A stretch of 37,939 nt of DNA from Verrucomicrobia subdivision 6 bacterium (GCA_945876115.1 CAMCNF010000005.1:1-37939), one strand, 5' to 3'; positions 1 through 8,068 are shown, numbered from the stretch's first letter. Notes: generated by a model from the sequence alone, not told the origin. Translations and numbers: made by a program.

Positions 1-618
1 ACCCCCTACTTCAGCCCCAGCATGGGCGAACTCATCTACGGCGACCTCAAATTCCAATCCTCCCTCATCGACGGAATCCCCGCCCCCAGCTCAAGTGGCA
101 CCGCCAGCGGCGACAAAATCCCCTACTGGTCCTACTTCACTAAACTGATCACCCCGAAAGAAACCAAAATCGTTAATCTCGGGAGCATGACGAGTGATCC
201 CGATCTCGGCATCTACGGCTGCTGCGCCTCCCTCGCCATCGGCAGCGTCGACAACTCTCGCCGCCTCCTCAAACCTAACGCCGACCAAGACACCACCATC
301 GGCGAAATCCTCACCAGCGATTCCCTCCTAAAACCCAAAACCGTCCTCCATATTTCCGACGGATTGATCCTGCAATTCGCTGGTGGGAAAGATTTCGACG
401 CCAACTACGCCACCACCCCAGGCCTGCTCCTCGCCTCCACTGATCCCGTTGCCCTCGACAGCATTGCCCTCGCCCGCTTCGAAAAAATGCGTGCCAACCC
501 AGGCGTCGGCGTACCCCCCATCCCCAAGATCGGTAACGTACCCCACATCGCAGGCGCCGCCCTCGTCGGTGCGGGCACCACCGACCCTAAACAAATGGAA
601 ATTCTCAAGGTAAAATAA
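1..618 (+). CDS. DUF362 domain-containing protein, 5'-truncated by the window edge
   Basis: Frame is open to base 1. C-terminal motif 'TTPGLLLASTDPVALDSIALARFEK...' is typical of DUF362 proteins. Stop TAA at 616-618. Confidence 0.65.
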   Translation, partial: TPYFSPSMGELIYGDLKFQSSLIDGIPAPSSSGTASGDKIPYWSYFTKLITPKETKIVNLGSMTSDPDLGIYGCCASLAIGSVDNSRRLLKPNADQDTTIGEILTSDSLLKPKTVLHISDGLILQFAGGKDFDANYATTPGLLLASTDPVALDSIALARFEKMRANPGVGVPPIPKIGNVPHIAGAALVGAGTTDPKQMEILKVK

Positions 619-629
619 AAACCAAAAAA

Positions 630-664
630 GGGATTAAGTTTTTTAGGGGTTAAGGGGTTCAGGG
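630..664 (-). repeat. Octamer repeat array, left flank of the four-helix-bundle gene
   Basis: GGGATTAA (630-637), then GGGGTTAA (646-653) and GGGGTTCA (654-661). These are reverse complements of the right-flank units. Confidence 0.75.
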
Positions 665-1011
665 TGGCGGACCGCTCGAATTAAGGCAGACAGGACTTTT
701 TCTGCTTCGATCTTTTCTGAGTACACCTCCACCTCAGGACTCCCTAAATAATTGAGCCGCGTGGCAAGGCTTGCTTGGTAATTTAATTCCCGCAGCGATC
801 CAAAGGCAATTTCCAGGAAGCGCAGATATTCCACTCGGCTTTCTCTTGTGCATCCTTCAACAATATTAGAAGGAACGGACACCGCCGCTCTTCTCATTTG
901 AGAAACCAGACCGTAAATCTCTTCTCGTGGAAATTGTTTTGTTACCTTGTAGGTCATCAGAGCAATCTCATCGGCTAAATCAAAAGCCCTTAACGTTCGA
1001 TGGTCTCGCAT
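643..1011 (-). CDS. Four helix bundle protein (S23 / 23S rRNA intervening-sequence protein family)
   Basis: 122 aa; 'FDLADEIALMTYKVTKQFPREEIYGLVSQMRRAAVSVPSNIVEGCTRES..EYLRFLEIAFGSLRELNYQ' is the characteristic S23/TIGR02436 pattern. Confidence 0.93.
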   Translation of the reverse strand: MRDHRTLRAFDLADEIALMTYKVTKQFPREEIYGLVSQMRRAAVSVPSNIVEGCTRESRVEYLRFLEIAFGSLRELNYQASLATRLNYLGSPEVEVYSEKIEAEKVLSALIRAVRHPEPLNP

Positions 1012-1032
1012 AAATAAGATTTTTCTTTTTTC

Positions 1033-1088
1033 TTAGTTCCTTAACCCCTTAACCCCTTAATCCCTTGGTTCCTTGGTTCCTTGGTTCC
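1033..1088 (+). repeat. Tandem 8-bp repeat array, right flank of the four-helix-bundle gene
   Basis: Seven contiguous 8-mers: TTAGTTCC, TTAACCCC x2, TTAATCCC, TTGGTTCC x3. Confidence 0.92.
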
Positions 1089-1098
1089 CTCCGCCCCC

Positions 1099-2475
1099 TC
1101 ATCCCCCAATCGCCTGCACCTCGATCCCAAACCGAAAACTCCCCACCCCCACCCCTCTCCACTCCAGCTTCGCTTTTACAACTCCTTGCCACACCCCAAG
1201 ACGCTCATCCCACTCCAGCAACATCTTTGGGCCCTCTGTCTCAGCACGAGCCGCCACCCCTTTCGGCAAAAGCACTAGCACTCCCTCCATCGAAAAAAGC
1301 GAAAATCTCGCCTCCGAAATCTCCGCCAGCAACGCACTCACCGACGGTACCGCCTTCCGTAAATACGGAGCCACATCCGCCATCAACTTTCTCCCCTCCT
1401 TATCATCTCCTCCCTCCAGTAATCCCTCTACCAACTCCACTCCCGCTGAAGCCACCCCCGTCAACCCGCCCAGCTCAGGCCGATCCGAGTGCAAAGAGAA
1501 CGAAAGTGTCAGCGGCAAAGCGTGCCGATCCGACTTCAACTTCGGCGCCACCGCCTGAAAAAGCTCCGCCTTGTCCCACGTCAAAATATCCCCTGCTATT
1601 GGCACGTTCGTCTCATAACGAAATCTTCCCACTCCGCTCGCCGCCTCACATCCCAACCACTTCATCCTTCGTAAATAATCACCCGAACGCACTGGACTCA
1701 GCCCCGCATCAGGCCGACTCATCCAACCCTCCTTCTTTTTTCGTGCCGAATCTTTCCTCACTCCGATCTCCACATCTTCCAGCACCAGCTCGGGTTGGGA
1801 TATCCGCACGCTAAATCCCCCCGCCTGATTCGTCGGCTCTCCCAAATCTTCCACCTCTAACTCCACCGCGAAAACCTCTTTTCCTTTTCTCTTAAACTCC
1901 ACCACCACTCGGTCCCCATGCGAAAGCCCTTTTTCCAGCACCCCAAAGAAACGGGCCTCCTCATCATCGTCCACCCCGCCCCGCAGAAACTTTAGCAACG
2001 CCGCCACCAATCCAAACGCAGGTGCGATCGGTCCAAGAAAAAGCCCCCAAACCGTTCCAGGCCCGGGAATTGCACCCGACAGCGCCTCCGCCACTCCAGC
2101 GGCCTTATCCAAAGCTCGACGCGACTCCTCATCCGACTCGGTTACCCCGACAGTAATTCCAACCCCTCCTGGATTCCGTCCCAGATAAGCTACGCGCCTT
2201 AGATACTTCTGATTCACTGGACCCACCCCACTGAATGGCAACACCGTGGACTGGCCAGCTAGCGTGAGTTCAATCACGCCCTCACGATTCGATCCAAGAT
2301 CACGGGAAACGAATGTTCGAGGATCCACCCGCACCTCTTTGAGGAATATAGCCAGAAGGTTTTTTGCTGGTATGGGCCCAACTGCACCTACCCCTGGAAT
2401 CACCCTCACCTTTGCGCCCGCACTAAAAAGGATACGATCAAGCCCCATCTGTTCATCCTTGGCTCCTCCCGCCAT
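1099..2475 (-). CDS. Hypothetical protein (458 aa)
   Basis: Long ORF starting MAGGAKDEQMGLDRILFSAG; no family recognised. Confidence 0.65.
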   Translation of the reverse strand: MAGGAKDEQMGLDRILFSAGAKVRVIPGVGAVGPIPAKNLLAIFLKEVRVDPRTFVSRDLGSNREGVIELTLAGQSTVLPFSGVGPVNQKYLRRVAYLGRNPGGVGITVGVTESDEESRRALDKAAGVAEALSGAIPGPGTVWGLFLGPIAPAFGLVAALLKFLRGGVDDDEEARFFGVLEKGLSHGDRVVVEFKRKGKEVFAVELEVEDLGEPTNQAGGFSVRISQPELVLEDVEIGVRKDSARKKKEGWMSRPDAGLSPVRSGDYLRRMKWLGCEAASGVGRFRYETNVPIAGDILTWDKAELFQAVAPKLKSDRHALPLTLSFSLHSDRPELGGLTGVASAGVELVEGLLEGGDDKEGRKLMADVAPYLRKAVPSVSALLAEISEARFSLFSMEGVLVLLPKGVAARAETEGPKMLLEWDERLGVWQGVVKAKLEWRGVGVGSFRFGIEVQAIGG

Positions 2476-2507
2476 AAATCAATCGAGTAGTTTTTTTAGG
2501 TTAGAGG

Positions 2508-2905
2508 GCACGTCTGCGTCTCTACCCCGACCGGAGTCGGGGCTGATTGGACCACTAAACCCATGCACCACATGGCGCGTCTGCGTCCCGCAAGTGCGGG
2601 AGCGGGCTGTCCCTAGCCCGCCTACGCTAGAAATTCAAAACCGTCCGCCGTCCCCTAGTAGCGCCCCGACCCGCGTCGGGGCCGATTGAATCACTCAACC
2701 GCTCAGGCCTAAACCGCTCTATCGGCCGATCGGGCCTACTTCGTTCCGCAAACTCGTTACTTCGAAGGCCAAGAGCCCATCGGCCCTAACAAAGTTTAGG
2801 TTTTGTTCCTTTCATCGAGGCGACCTCGGAGATGTCGCCCCTACCTAAGGCTTGAGCGCGGTCTCTCCGAGCACGCCTGCACTCAATCCGCAACTTCCCG
2901 CGCTC
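2508..2905. repeat. Intergenic cluster of modular hairpin repeats (cluster 1)
   Basis: CCCCGAC-CGGA-GTCGGGG (2525-2542); TCCCGC-AAGT-GCGGGA (2586-2601); GCGGGCT-GTCCCT-AGCCCGC (2602-2621); GCCCCGAC-CCGC-GTCGGGGC (2663-2682); GGCGACCTCGGAGATGTCGCC (2819-2839). Confidence 0.85.
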
Positions 2906-2951
2906 CCCCTGGAGGTACTGGAAGTCAGCGCATCAGGGAGGCCGGTCTTGA

Positions 2952-3284
2952 TTAAGAAATAAAGAATGCGTCGGTCCGCGGATCCTTGTTGAAGTTCTGA
3001 AGTGCGTCTGTGTGCTGTCGGACTGCCTGAAGAATTTTCTCCGTTCTACAGTTTCCTAAACGAATCCAAATAATCTTGGGTGGAGCCCCATGGATGAGAC
3101 TGAGCTCATAGAAATCCGCATCTTTGGAAACAATTACAAACTGATTGTCCTTTGCAAACGACCAAACCTTTTTATCTCCAGCAGCCCCAAGCATGAGTTC
3201 GTGCAGATGAGCCGAGCCCGGATAAACAGTCCGCAGTACAACCGCTAATGTCGGGGATAGATTTTGGTCGAAGAGAAGTTTCAC
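2952..3284 (-). CDS. DUF5615 family PIN-like protein (putative toxin)
   Basis: 'VKLLFDQNLSPTLA...GSAHLHELMLGAAGDKKVWSFAKDNQFVIVSKDADFYELSLIHGAPPKIIWIRLGNC' is DUF5615-like. A GTG start at 3284 overlaps the upstream stop (GTGA). Confidence 0.88.
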   Translation of the reverse strand: MKLLFDQNLSPTLAVVLRTVYPGSAHLHELMLGAAGDKKVWSFAKDNQFVIVSKDADFYELSLIHGAPPKIIWIRLGNCRTEKILQAVRQHTDALQNFNKDPRTDAFFIS

Positions 3285-3514
3285 GCCGCGACAGCGTAGT
3301 GGATCTTGCGACCATGATCTGCTGCAAAGGCGAGGCATGCACGCAAATCTTCCTCAGTCAGATAGGGAAAATCCTTAAGAATTTCTTGGTGGGTCATTCC
3401 GGATGCCAGATATTCCAAAATATCGTATACCGTCATCCGTAGTCCACGGACGCATGGCTGGCCACTCCGTTTTCCTGACTCAAAAGTGATTATCTTGCTG
3501 TAATCCACGACCAA
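3281..3514 (-). CDS. DUF433 domain-containing protein (putative antitoxin)
   Basis: 'ITFESGKRSGQPCVRGLRMTVYDILEYLASGMTHQEILKDFPYLTEEDLRACLAFAAD' is a classic DUF433 pattern; translationally coupled to the DUF5615 gene. Confidence 0.93.
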   Translation of the reverse strand: MVVDYSKIITFESGKRSGQPCVRGLRMTVYDILEYLASGMTHQEILKDFPYLTEEDLRACLAFAADHGRKIHYAVAA

Positions 3515-3580
3515 ATTCTGCTCCTAGGTCCTACTGTTGGCAAGCAACCAGAGGAGCGTAAGACGAAAACCACCCAGCGG

Positions 3581-3745
3581 TAGTGCCCCGACCCGCTTCG
3601 GGGCTGACTGAATCACTCAAACTCTACACCCTTAAACTCAGGTAGGGCGGGCTGTCCCTAGCACCCCTAGCTGAAGCGCTGAGAATACAATTTTGTACGC
3701 AGGCGACCTCGGAGATGTCGCCCCTACCTAAGGCTTGAACGTGGG
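3581..3745. repeat. Modular hairpin repeat cluster 2
   Basis: GCCCCGACCCGCTTCGGGGC (3585-3604), GGCGGGCTGTCCCTAGC (from 3646), GAGAATACAATTTTGTACGC (~3681-3700), GGCGACCTCGGAGATGTCGCC (3702-3722). Confidence 0.83.
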
Positions 3746-3775
3746 CCTAGGCTCGGCGTGCACCATCTAATCCGT

Positions 3776-4195
3776 TTATAAACAAGAAAAGCCCTCTTTG
3801 ATTGCCGCCCTCTTTAGGTTCTGATCCCCAGTGAGAAAATTCTGGTTTTGCGGGTGATTTCCACATGCGCCTAAAGCAGCCGCAAGCTGAAGCGAATCGG
3901 CCGAGCGCAACCCGTGGACCCGAATCAATCTCTTGGCCATTTCACGTATCGAATCGGCGGGTTGAATTTCAACCCATGAGTTTGACAAAAAAATGAGACG
4001 GGTTCTCGCTCGCTCAGTATTGATGGCATCTATTTCACTATTAGAGGAACGCCGAAATAAGGCGGATTCAACCTCCACAGATGTACCCCACCACACAACC
4101 ATCAAGGGATCTTGTTCCAGCTGTTTCGTCCGTTCGCTGGACGTTTCCTCCATCCACAAGAGGGGGGCGATCGCGGAGGTATCCCAGAATCTCAC
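3776..4195 (-). CDS. PIN domain (VapC-like) toxin
   Basis: 'MRFWDTSAIAPLL...SVEVESALFRR...RVHGLRSADSLQLAAALGACGN...FLTGDQNLKRAAIKEGF'; PIN acidic residues present. Confidence 0.9.
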   Translation of the reverse strand: MRFWDTSAIAPLLWMEETSSERTKQLEQDPLMVVWWGTSVEVESALFRRSSNSEIDAINTERARTRLIFLSNSWVEIQPADSIREMAKRLIRVHGLRSADSLQLAAALGACGNHPQNQNFLTGDQNLKRAAIKEGFSCL

Positions 4196-4476
4196 CGGCT
4201 TTGTTGTCGCTCATCAAGCACGGCGGCGGTCAAACTAGAACCTTGTGCTCTAGGCAAACGATTGAAAGCGGCGAGATCGAGTCTGCGACGCGGTGCTTTT
4301 CCCTCTCCTTGTTCGAGAGCGTTTCGTATTTCCTGTGGCCATGACGCAGAATCCACCGGCTCCAGGACAGCGACAACTTTACGGTGGTCGGTGATCAAGA
4401 CACTCTGACCAGCTTTCACCTTCTCCAAATAACCGCTTAATGAGTTCTTAACTTTAGACACACTAGCTTGAATCAT
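4192..4476 (-). CDS. Phd/YefM-type antitoxin
   Basis: 'MIQASVSKVKNSLSGYLEKVKAGQSVLITDHRKVVAVLEPV' is a Phd/YefM N-terminal pattern; ATGA overlap with the PIN toxin gene. Confidence 0.9.
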   Translation of the reverse strand: MIQASVSKVKNSLSGYLEKVKAGQSVLITDHRKVVAVLEPVDSASWPQEIRNALEQGEGKAPRRRLDLAAFNRLPRAQGSSLTAAVLDERQQSR

Positions 4477-4519
4477 GTGTCTATTGTGGCCTTTTTATAT
4501 CCAAAAGTCAACCCCTACA

Positions 4520-5073
4520 CCCCAGGACGCGTCTGGGTTTCTCCCCTCCAAACCACAGCACCGGTAGGGACGACCATCCCTTAGCCTTCGAAGTAACGTC
4601 GGCGGAACGTAGTAGGCTCGGTCGTCCTAGTTCTTTTCTAAACGGAAAAGAACGTAAACAAGCTTTGAGAATACAATTTTCTACCCAGGCGGCCTCGGAA
4701 ATGCCGCCCTTCCTCAGGCTGGAAGTCGAGGCGTTGAGAGTACATTTCTCTACGAAGTCGACCTAAAGCCGGAAGCTGAGGTAGGGCGGGCTGTCCCTAG
4801 CCCGCCTGCGCTCAATTCTGTGTGCCCAATCGCCCAGCTAGGCGGCCTCGGAGATGCCGCCCCTACCCAAGCTTCCAAGTTTAAAACCACATTGTTACTT
4901 TCTGACATTTCCACTTTTAGACTGTCCCAATTCGCCCTTTGCGTACCGCGTCTGCGCCCCGACCCGCGTCGGGGCTTTGCGGCCTTGGCGTGAGCAATCG
5001 GATCATGCGGGACGTAGTAGGGCAGCAGCCCTTCGAAGCTCCTCCGCGAAGCAGATTAGGAGCGTAGTAGGGG
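4520..5073. repeat. Modular hairpin repeat cluster 3
   Basis: GGACGACC (4568-4575) / GGTCGTCC (4620-4627) enclosing module E (4584-4617); GGCGGCCTCGGAAATGCCGCC (4688-4708); GGCGGGCT-GTCCCT-AGCCCGCC (4785-4806); GGCGGCCTCGGAGATGCCGCC (4841-4861); GCCCCGAC-CCGC-GTCGGGGC (4956-4975); module E variant (5028-5073). Confidence 0.83.
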
Positions 5074-5113
5074 GCGTAAGGGAGATTCTTAGCCACTCCT
5101 TCTGTAGAAAAAA

Positions 5114-5145
5114 CAAAGGGCGGATCCCGAAGGATCCGCCCTTTG
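5114..5145 (-). terminator. Rho-independent terminator with UUCG tetraloop, downstream of the PEP-CTERM gene
   Basis: Minus strand reads CAAAGGGCGGATCC-TTCG-GGATCCGCCCTTTG followed by TTTTTT: perfect 14-bp stem, C(UUCG)G loop, then a U-tract. Confidence 0.93.
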
Positions 5146-5172
5146 CCAACAAAGAAAGGTTAACTAACCGAC

Positions 5173-5811
5173 TTAGCTTTTCCGACGAGCGCGAAGCGCA
5201 ACCAATCCGGCCATTCCCAGCGCCAAGAGAGAAGCTGAGGAGGGTTCGGGGATGAGCGCTAGATTCGCTGAGTTCACTACACCATCTACTGCGTAAGCTC
5301 CCGCACCCAAGGTTAGGGAACCAAAGTACGCTATTGTCCCTACTTCTTGAATATCTACTCCAAAGGCCTCAGGAACATCGCCAGTAGGGTTAGCAGGAAT
5401 TACCCATGCTGTATTTGAAAAAACTCCCAATTCAGTTGAACTAGCAATTGTTGAAGCATTTCCCACGAGCATAGTTAGTGTTTTGCCCGCATAAGTATTT
5501 ACTCCAGTTGCAAGATCTGCAGTAGCTGATCTTAAACCAGCATAGCCGAATGTATTATCTACGCTAGAAGCTAGTAATGTCCAGTTCGACTGAAACTGAG
5601 AGGCAGTGGTCAGTCCTTGAAAATAGGTGCTTGAGAGTGCTGTGCTATAAACACCAATTTGGAACACACCCCCATCTGGCAGAACAGCACCAGTGCTCAA
5701 AGCAAAATTGTAAGAGTTGGCCGCTCCACCCGTTATGGATATAGCAGCATGTCCTGTGTTGAGAGATACAGCCAGAATCATTGCTCCGGCTAATTTTGTT
5801 ATTTTGTTCAT
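5173..5811 (-). CDS. PEP-CTERM sorting domain-containing protein
   Basis: N-terminal signal peptide; C-terminus 'LIPEPSSASLLALGMAGLVALRARRKS' (PEP motif, TM helix, basic tail). Confidence 0.93.
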   Translation of the reverse strand: MNKITKLAGAMILAVSLNTGHAAISITGGAANSYNFALSTGAVLPDGGVFQIGVYSTALSSTYFQGLTTASQFQSNWTLLASSVDNTFGYAGLRSATADLATGVNTYAGKTLTMLVGNASTIASSTELGVFSNTAWVIPANPTGDVPEAFGVDIQEVGTIAYFGSLTLGAGAYAVDGVVNSANLALIPEPSSASLLALGMAGLVALRARRKS

Positions 5812-5855
5812 ATTTTTTGTTCCTTCTTTGTTTATTGTTTATTTATCTATTTGCG

Positions 5856-6833
5856 TTACCAAGTTTTGTTTTGTGTCAAAACAGCTACCGTAGCTGCTTT
5901 TCGTTTTACTAGATAACCGCTGCTAATGTCTCTAGTTGAATCTGCTGTTGCACCAGCTGCAGTTTTCCATCCAGCGCCAACACCTGTCTTGTAATAAAAA
6001 ATATCTAGCGCACCAGTAGTTGGGTTGATTAGGTAGACGTTATCTGCTGCTGAAACGGTGCTGCCACCAGAGATTGATGGATAAAGAGCACTTAACGTTA
6101 ATCCCACAGGAGCACCGCTACACGCGGAGTTCATATTTTGAGTAAAGACCGCCTTAGTTTGTTGTGAAGCCACTTGTCCTACAGTCACAACCGAAACGAG
6201 GGCAGTTTGCTTCCTAGATACTATGATTGATTCGCCAGGGTAAACAATCGTTGCAGTAGCGTCAGTTCCGCTGCTGGTTTTCCAACCAGCGCCAACTCCT
6301 GTTTTGTAATAATAAATCTTAAGTGCTCCAGCTGCATCGACAAGATAAACATTATCTGCTGCTGAGACGGTGCTGCCTCCAGTAACAAGTAGCCCAGTGG
6401 TAGTTCCTAGAATATCAGTCAACTTAGTATGCGGAACAACTGAAACCGTTGTTCCCGCGGGAATGCTCGAGGACAAATCATCCGCGGTTGTTACTGATCC
6501 AGCCGTGAAGGCTGTGACGTCTGTAACATAACCTGCACCTGTCCCTGAATTTACGAGGAGGTAATGAGTTGGTACTCCCGAGACAGGCCCGATTGAGCCC
6601 GAGAGGCTTGCACCAGCGAGGGTAACCGTAGTACCAACTGCCGTGCCACCGCCTGTGAAAATGGTAGCCTTTGCTAAATTGTTAGGAACGAATGAGAGAA
6701 AGGATGCTCCTGCTCCTTTGCCTGCAATCGTGGACGTCTGGTACCCAACGATACCACTATTGACCGTGGTTTGTGCATTCACCGACATAGCGGCGAGAGC
6801 GAGAATTGCGAGCGAGAGGTTTAGTTTTTTCAT
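5856..6833 (-). CDS. TIGR02597-like secreted protein
   Basis: 'MKKLNLSLAILALAAMSVNAQTTVNSGIVGYQTSTIAGKGAGASFLSFVPNNL'. Signal peptide and overall pattern resemble the TIGR02597 family. Confidence 0.75.
   Translation of the reverse strand: MKKLNLSLAILALAAMSVNAQTTVNSGIVGYQTSTIAGKGAGASFLSFVPNNLAKATIFTGGGTAVGTTVTLAGASLSGSIGPVSGVPTHYLLVNSGTGAGYVTDVTAFTAGSVTTADDLSSSIPAGTTVSVVPHTKLTDILGTTTGLLVTGGSTVSAADNVYLVDAAGALKIYYYKTGVGAGWKTSSGTDATATIVYPGESIIVSRKQTALVSVVTVGQVASQQTKAVFTQNMNSACSGAPVGLTLSALYPSISGGSTVSAADNVYLINPTTGALDIFYYKTGVGAGWKTAAGATADSTRDISSGYLVKRKAATVAVLTQNKTW
5935..6385 (-). repeat. Internal duplication within the TIGR02597-like gene
   Basis: 'GGSTVSAADNVYLVDAAGALKIYYYKTGVGAGWKT' and 'GGSTVSAADNVYLINPTTGALDIFYYKTGVGAGWKT' repeat; the DNA copies lie about 300 bp apart. 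Confidence 0.85.
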
Positions 6834-7191
6834 ATTTGGTGTCTCCTTCATAAAGACAACATGCAACAGGTTATGTTCAAAATCAAGGGGAAATTTTTGC
6901 TTGCCATAAGATTGTCACATTTCCTTAACTAAGACTTTTTGCTAATGTAAGTCGTTACTGATTAGTGGTTTTAGTTTTTGTACCCCTTTCGTTTGCCAAT
7001 CGTGCTTAGAAAGTAAGTAAAATATTTTTTGGGCCTAACAATTTTTGTTGCCCAAAACAGCTGTTTCTTAGTCGGTGAGTTTTATGGCAGATCAAGCCTA
7101 CGCCCGGCCTTTACCACCGCGGAACCACCATCTTGCCCTAACAAAAAATTAATCTTCCGCTCCCCACCCGTTCGGAGCCACAATAGCCCTC

Positions 7192-8046
7192 GTGCCCTCC
7201 CCTCGCCTCTCCAAAAAAACAAAGAAAAATAAATCGAAAGTTTCCTCACCCTCCTCTTCTTCTTCCGTCCCCCTGCGTAGCCCGAGCGACGGCGCTCGGC
7301 CTCTCGACGACGACTACTCTCCCGCTCACCAGCACAATACTCGCCGCCTCCTCCTCAAACTTTCAGGCGAGACGCTAGCCGAATCTGGTAATCATCTTTC
7401 CACGGTCGTCACTCGCCGCCTCGCTCATCAGATCCGCGATATCCTTTCTCCTTCGCTCCAACTGGCCATCGTCATTGGTGGCGGCAACATCTGGCGGGGT
7501 GCCCCTGCCAGCGGCGAAGGTCGCATGGATCGCAATACCGCCGACTACATGGGCATGCTCGCCACCGTGATTAACTCCCTCGCCCTGCAAGACGCCCTCG
7601 AACACGCAGGCGTTGAAACCCGCGTCATGACCGCCATCGAAATGAATAATGTGGCCGAACCCTTTATCCGACGCCGAGCCCTCCGCCATCTAGAAAAAGG
7701 TCGTGTAGTCATCTTTGCCGCTGGCACTGGCCACCCCTTCTTTTCCACCGACACCACCGCCGCCCTTCGTGCCAGCGAGATCGGAGCCGATGCCCTCCTC
7801 AAGGCCACCAAGGTAGACGGAATCTACGATTCCGATCCCAAGACCAACCCCCGCGCTCAACGCTTTCAAACCATCACCTACGGAGACGCCCTACGCCGCC
7901 GCCTACAAATCATGGATTCCACTGCTTTCTCCCTCTGCATGGATAATAAAATTCCCATCGTAGTGTTCGACGTCTTCCGAGAGGGAAATCTGCGTGCCGC
8001 CGCCCAAGGTCGCCCCGTCGGAACCCGTGTCATCGCAGGCGACTAA
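7192..8046 (+). CDS. pyrH: UMP kinase with ~50-aa low-complexity N-terminal extension
   Basis: 'RRLLLKLSGETLAE...IVIGGGNIWRG...MDRNTADYMGMLATVINSLALQDALE...TGHPFFSTDTTAALRASEIGADALLKATKVDGIYDSDP'. Confidence 0.96.
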   Translation: MPSPRLSKKTKKNKSKVSSPSSSSSVPLRSPSDGARPLDDDYSPAHQHNTRRLLLKLSGETLAESGNHLSTVVTRRLAHQIRDILSPSLQLAIVIGGGNIWRGAPASGEGRMDRNTADYMGMLATVINSLALQDALEHAGVETRVMTAIEMNNVAEPFIRRRALRHLEKGRVVIFAAGTGHPFFSTDTTAALRASEIGADALLKATKVDGIYDSDPKTNPRAQRFQTITYGDALRRRLQIMDSTAFSLCMDNKIPIVVFDVFREGNLRAAAQGRPVGTRVIAGD

Positions 8047-8068
8047 AACACTCAACGCACACACACCA

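Noticed and set aside
1033-1088. Possible CRISPR array or telomere-like repeat
   Set aside because: The units are 8 bp and contiguous with no unique spacers, and the locus is internal to a chromosome-like gene context.
2952-4476. Novel multi-gene antiphage defence island
   Set aside because: Only small known TA families are present; no nuclease/helicase, NTPase, reverse transcriptase or other defence effector was recognised nearby.
4854-5255. ORF 4854-5255 (133 aa)
   Set aside because: It is composed of translated hairpin repeats and the terminator and runs antisense into the PEP-CTERM gene; no protein-like pattern.
6834-7191. Riboswitch or small RNA in the AT-richer gap upstream of pyrH
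   Set aside because: No convincing conserved structure could be recognised by eye; it would need a covariance-model search.
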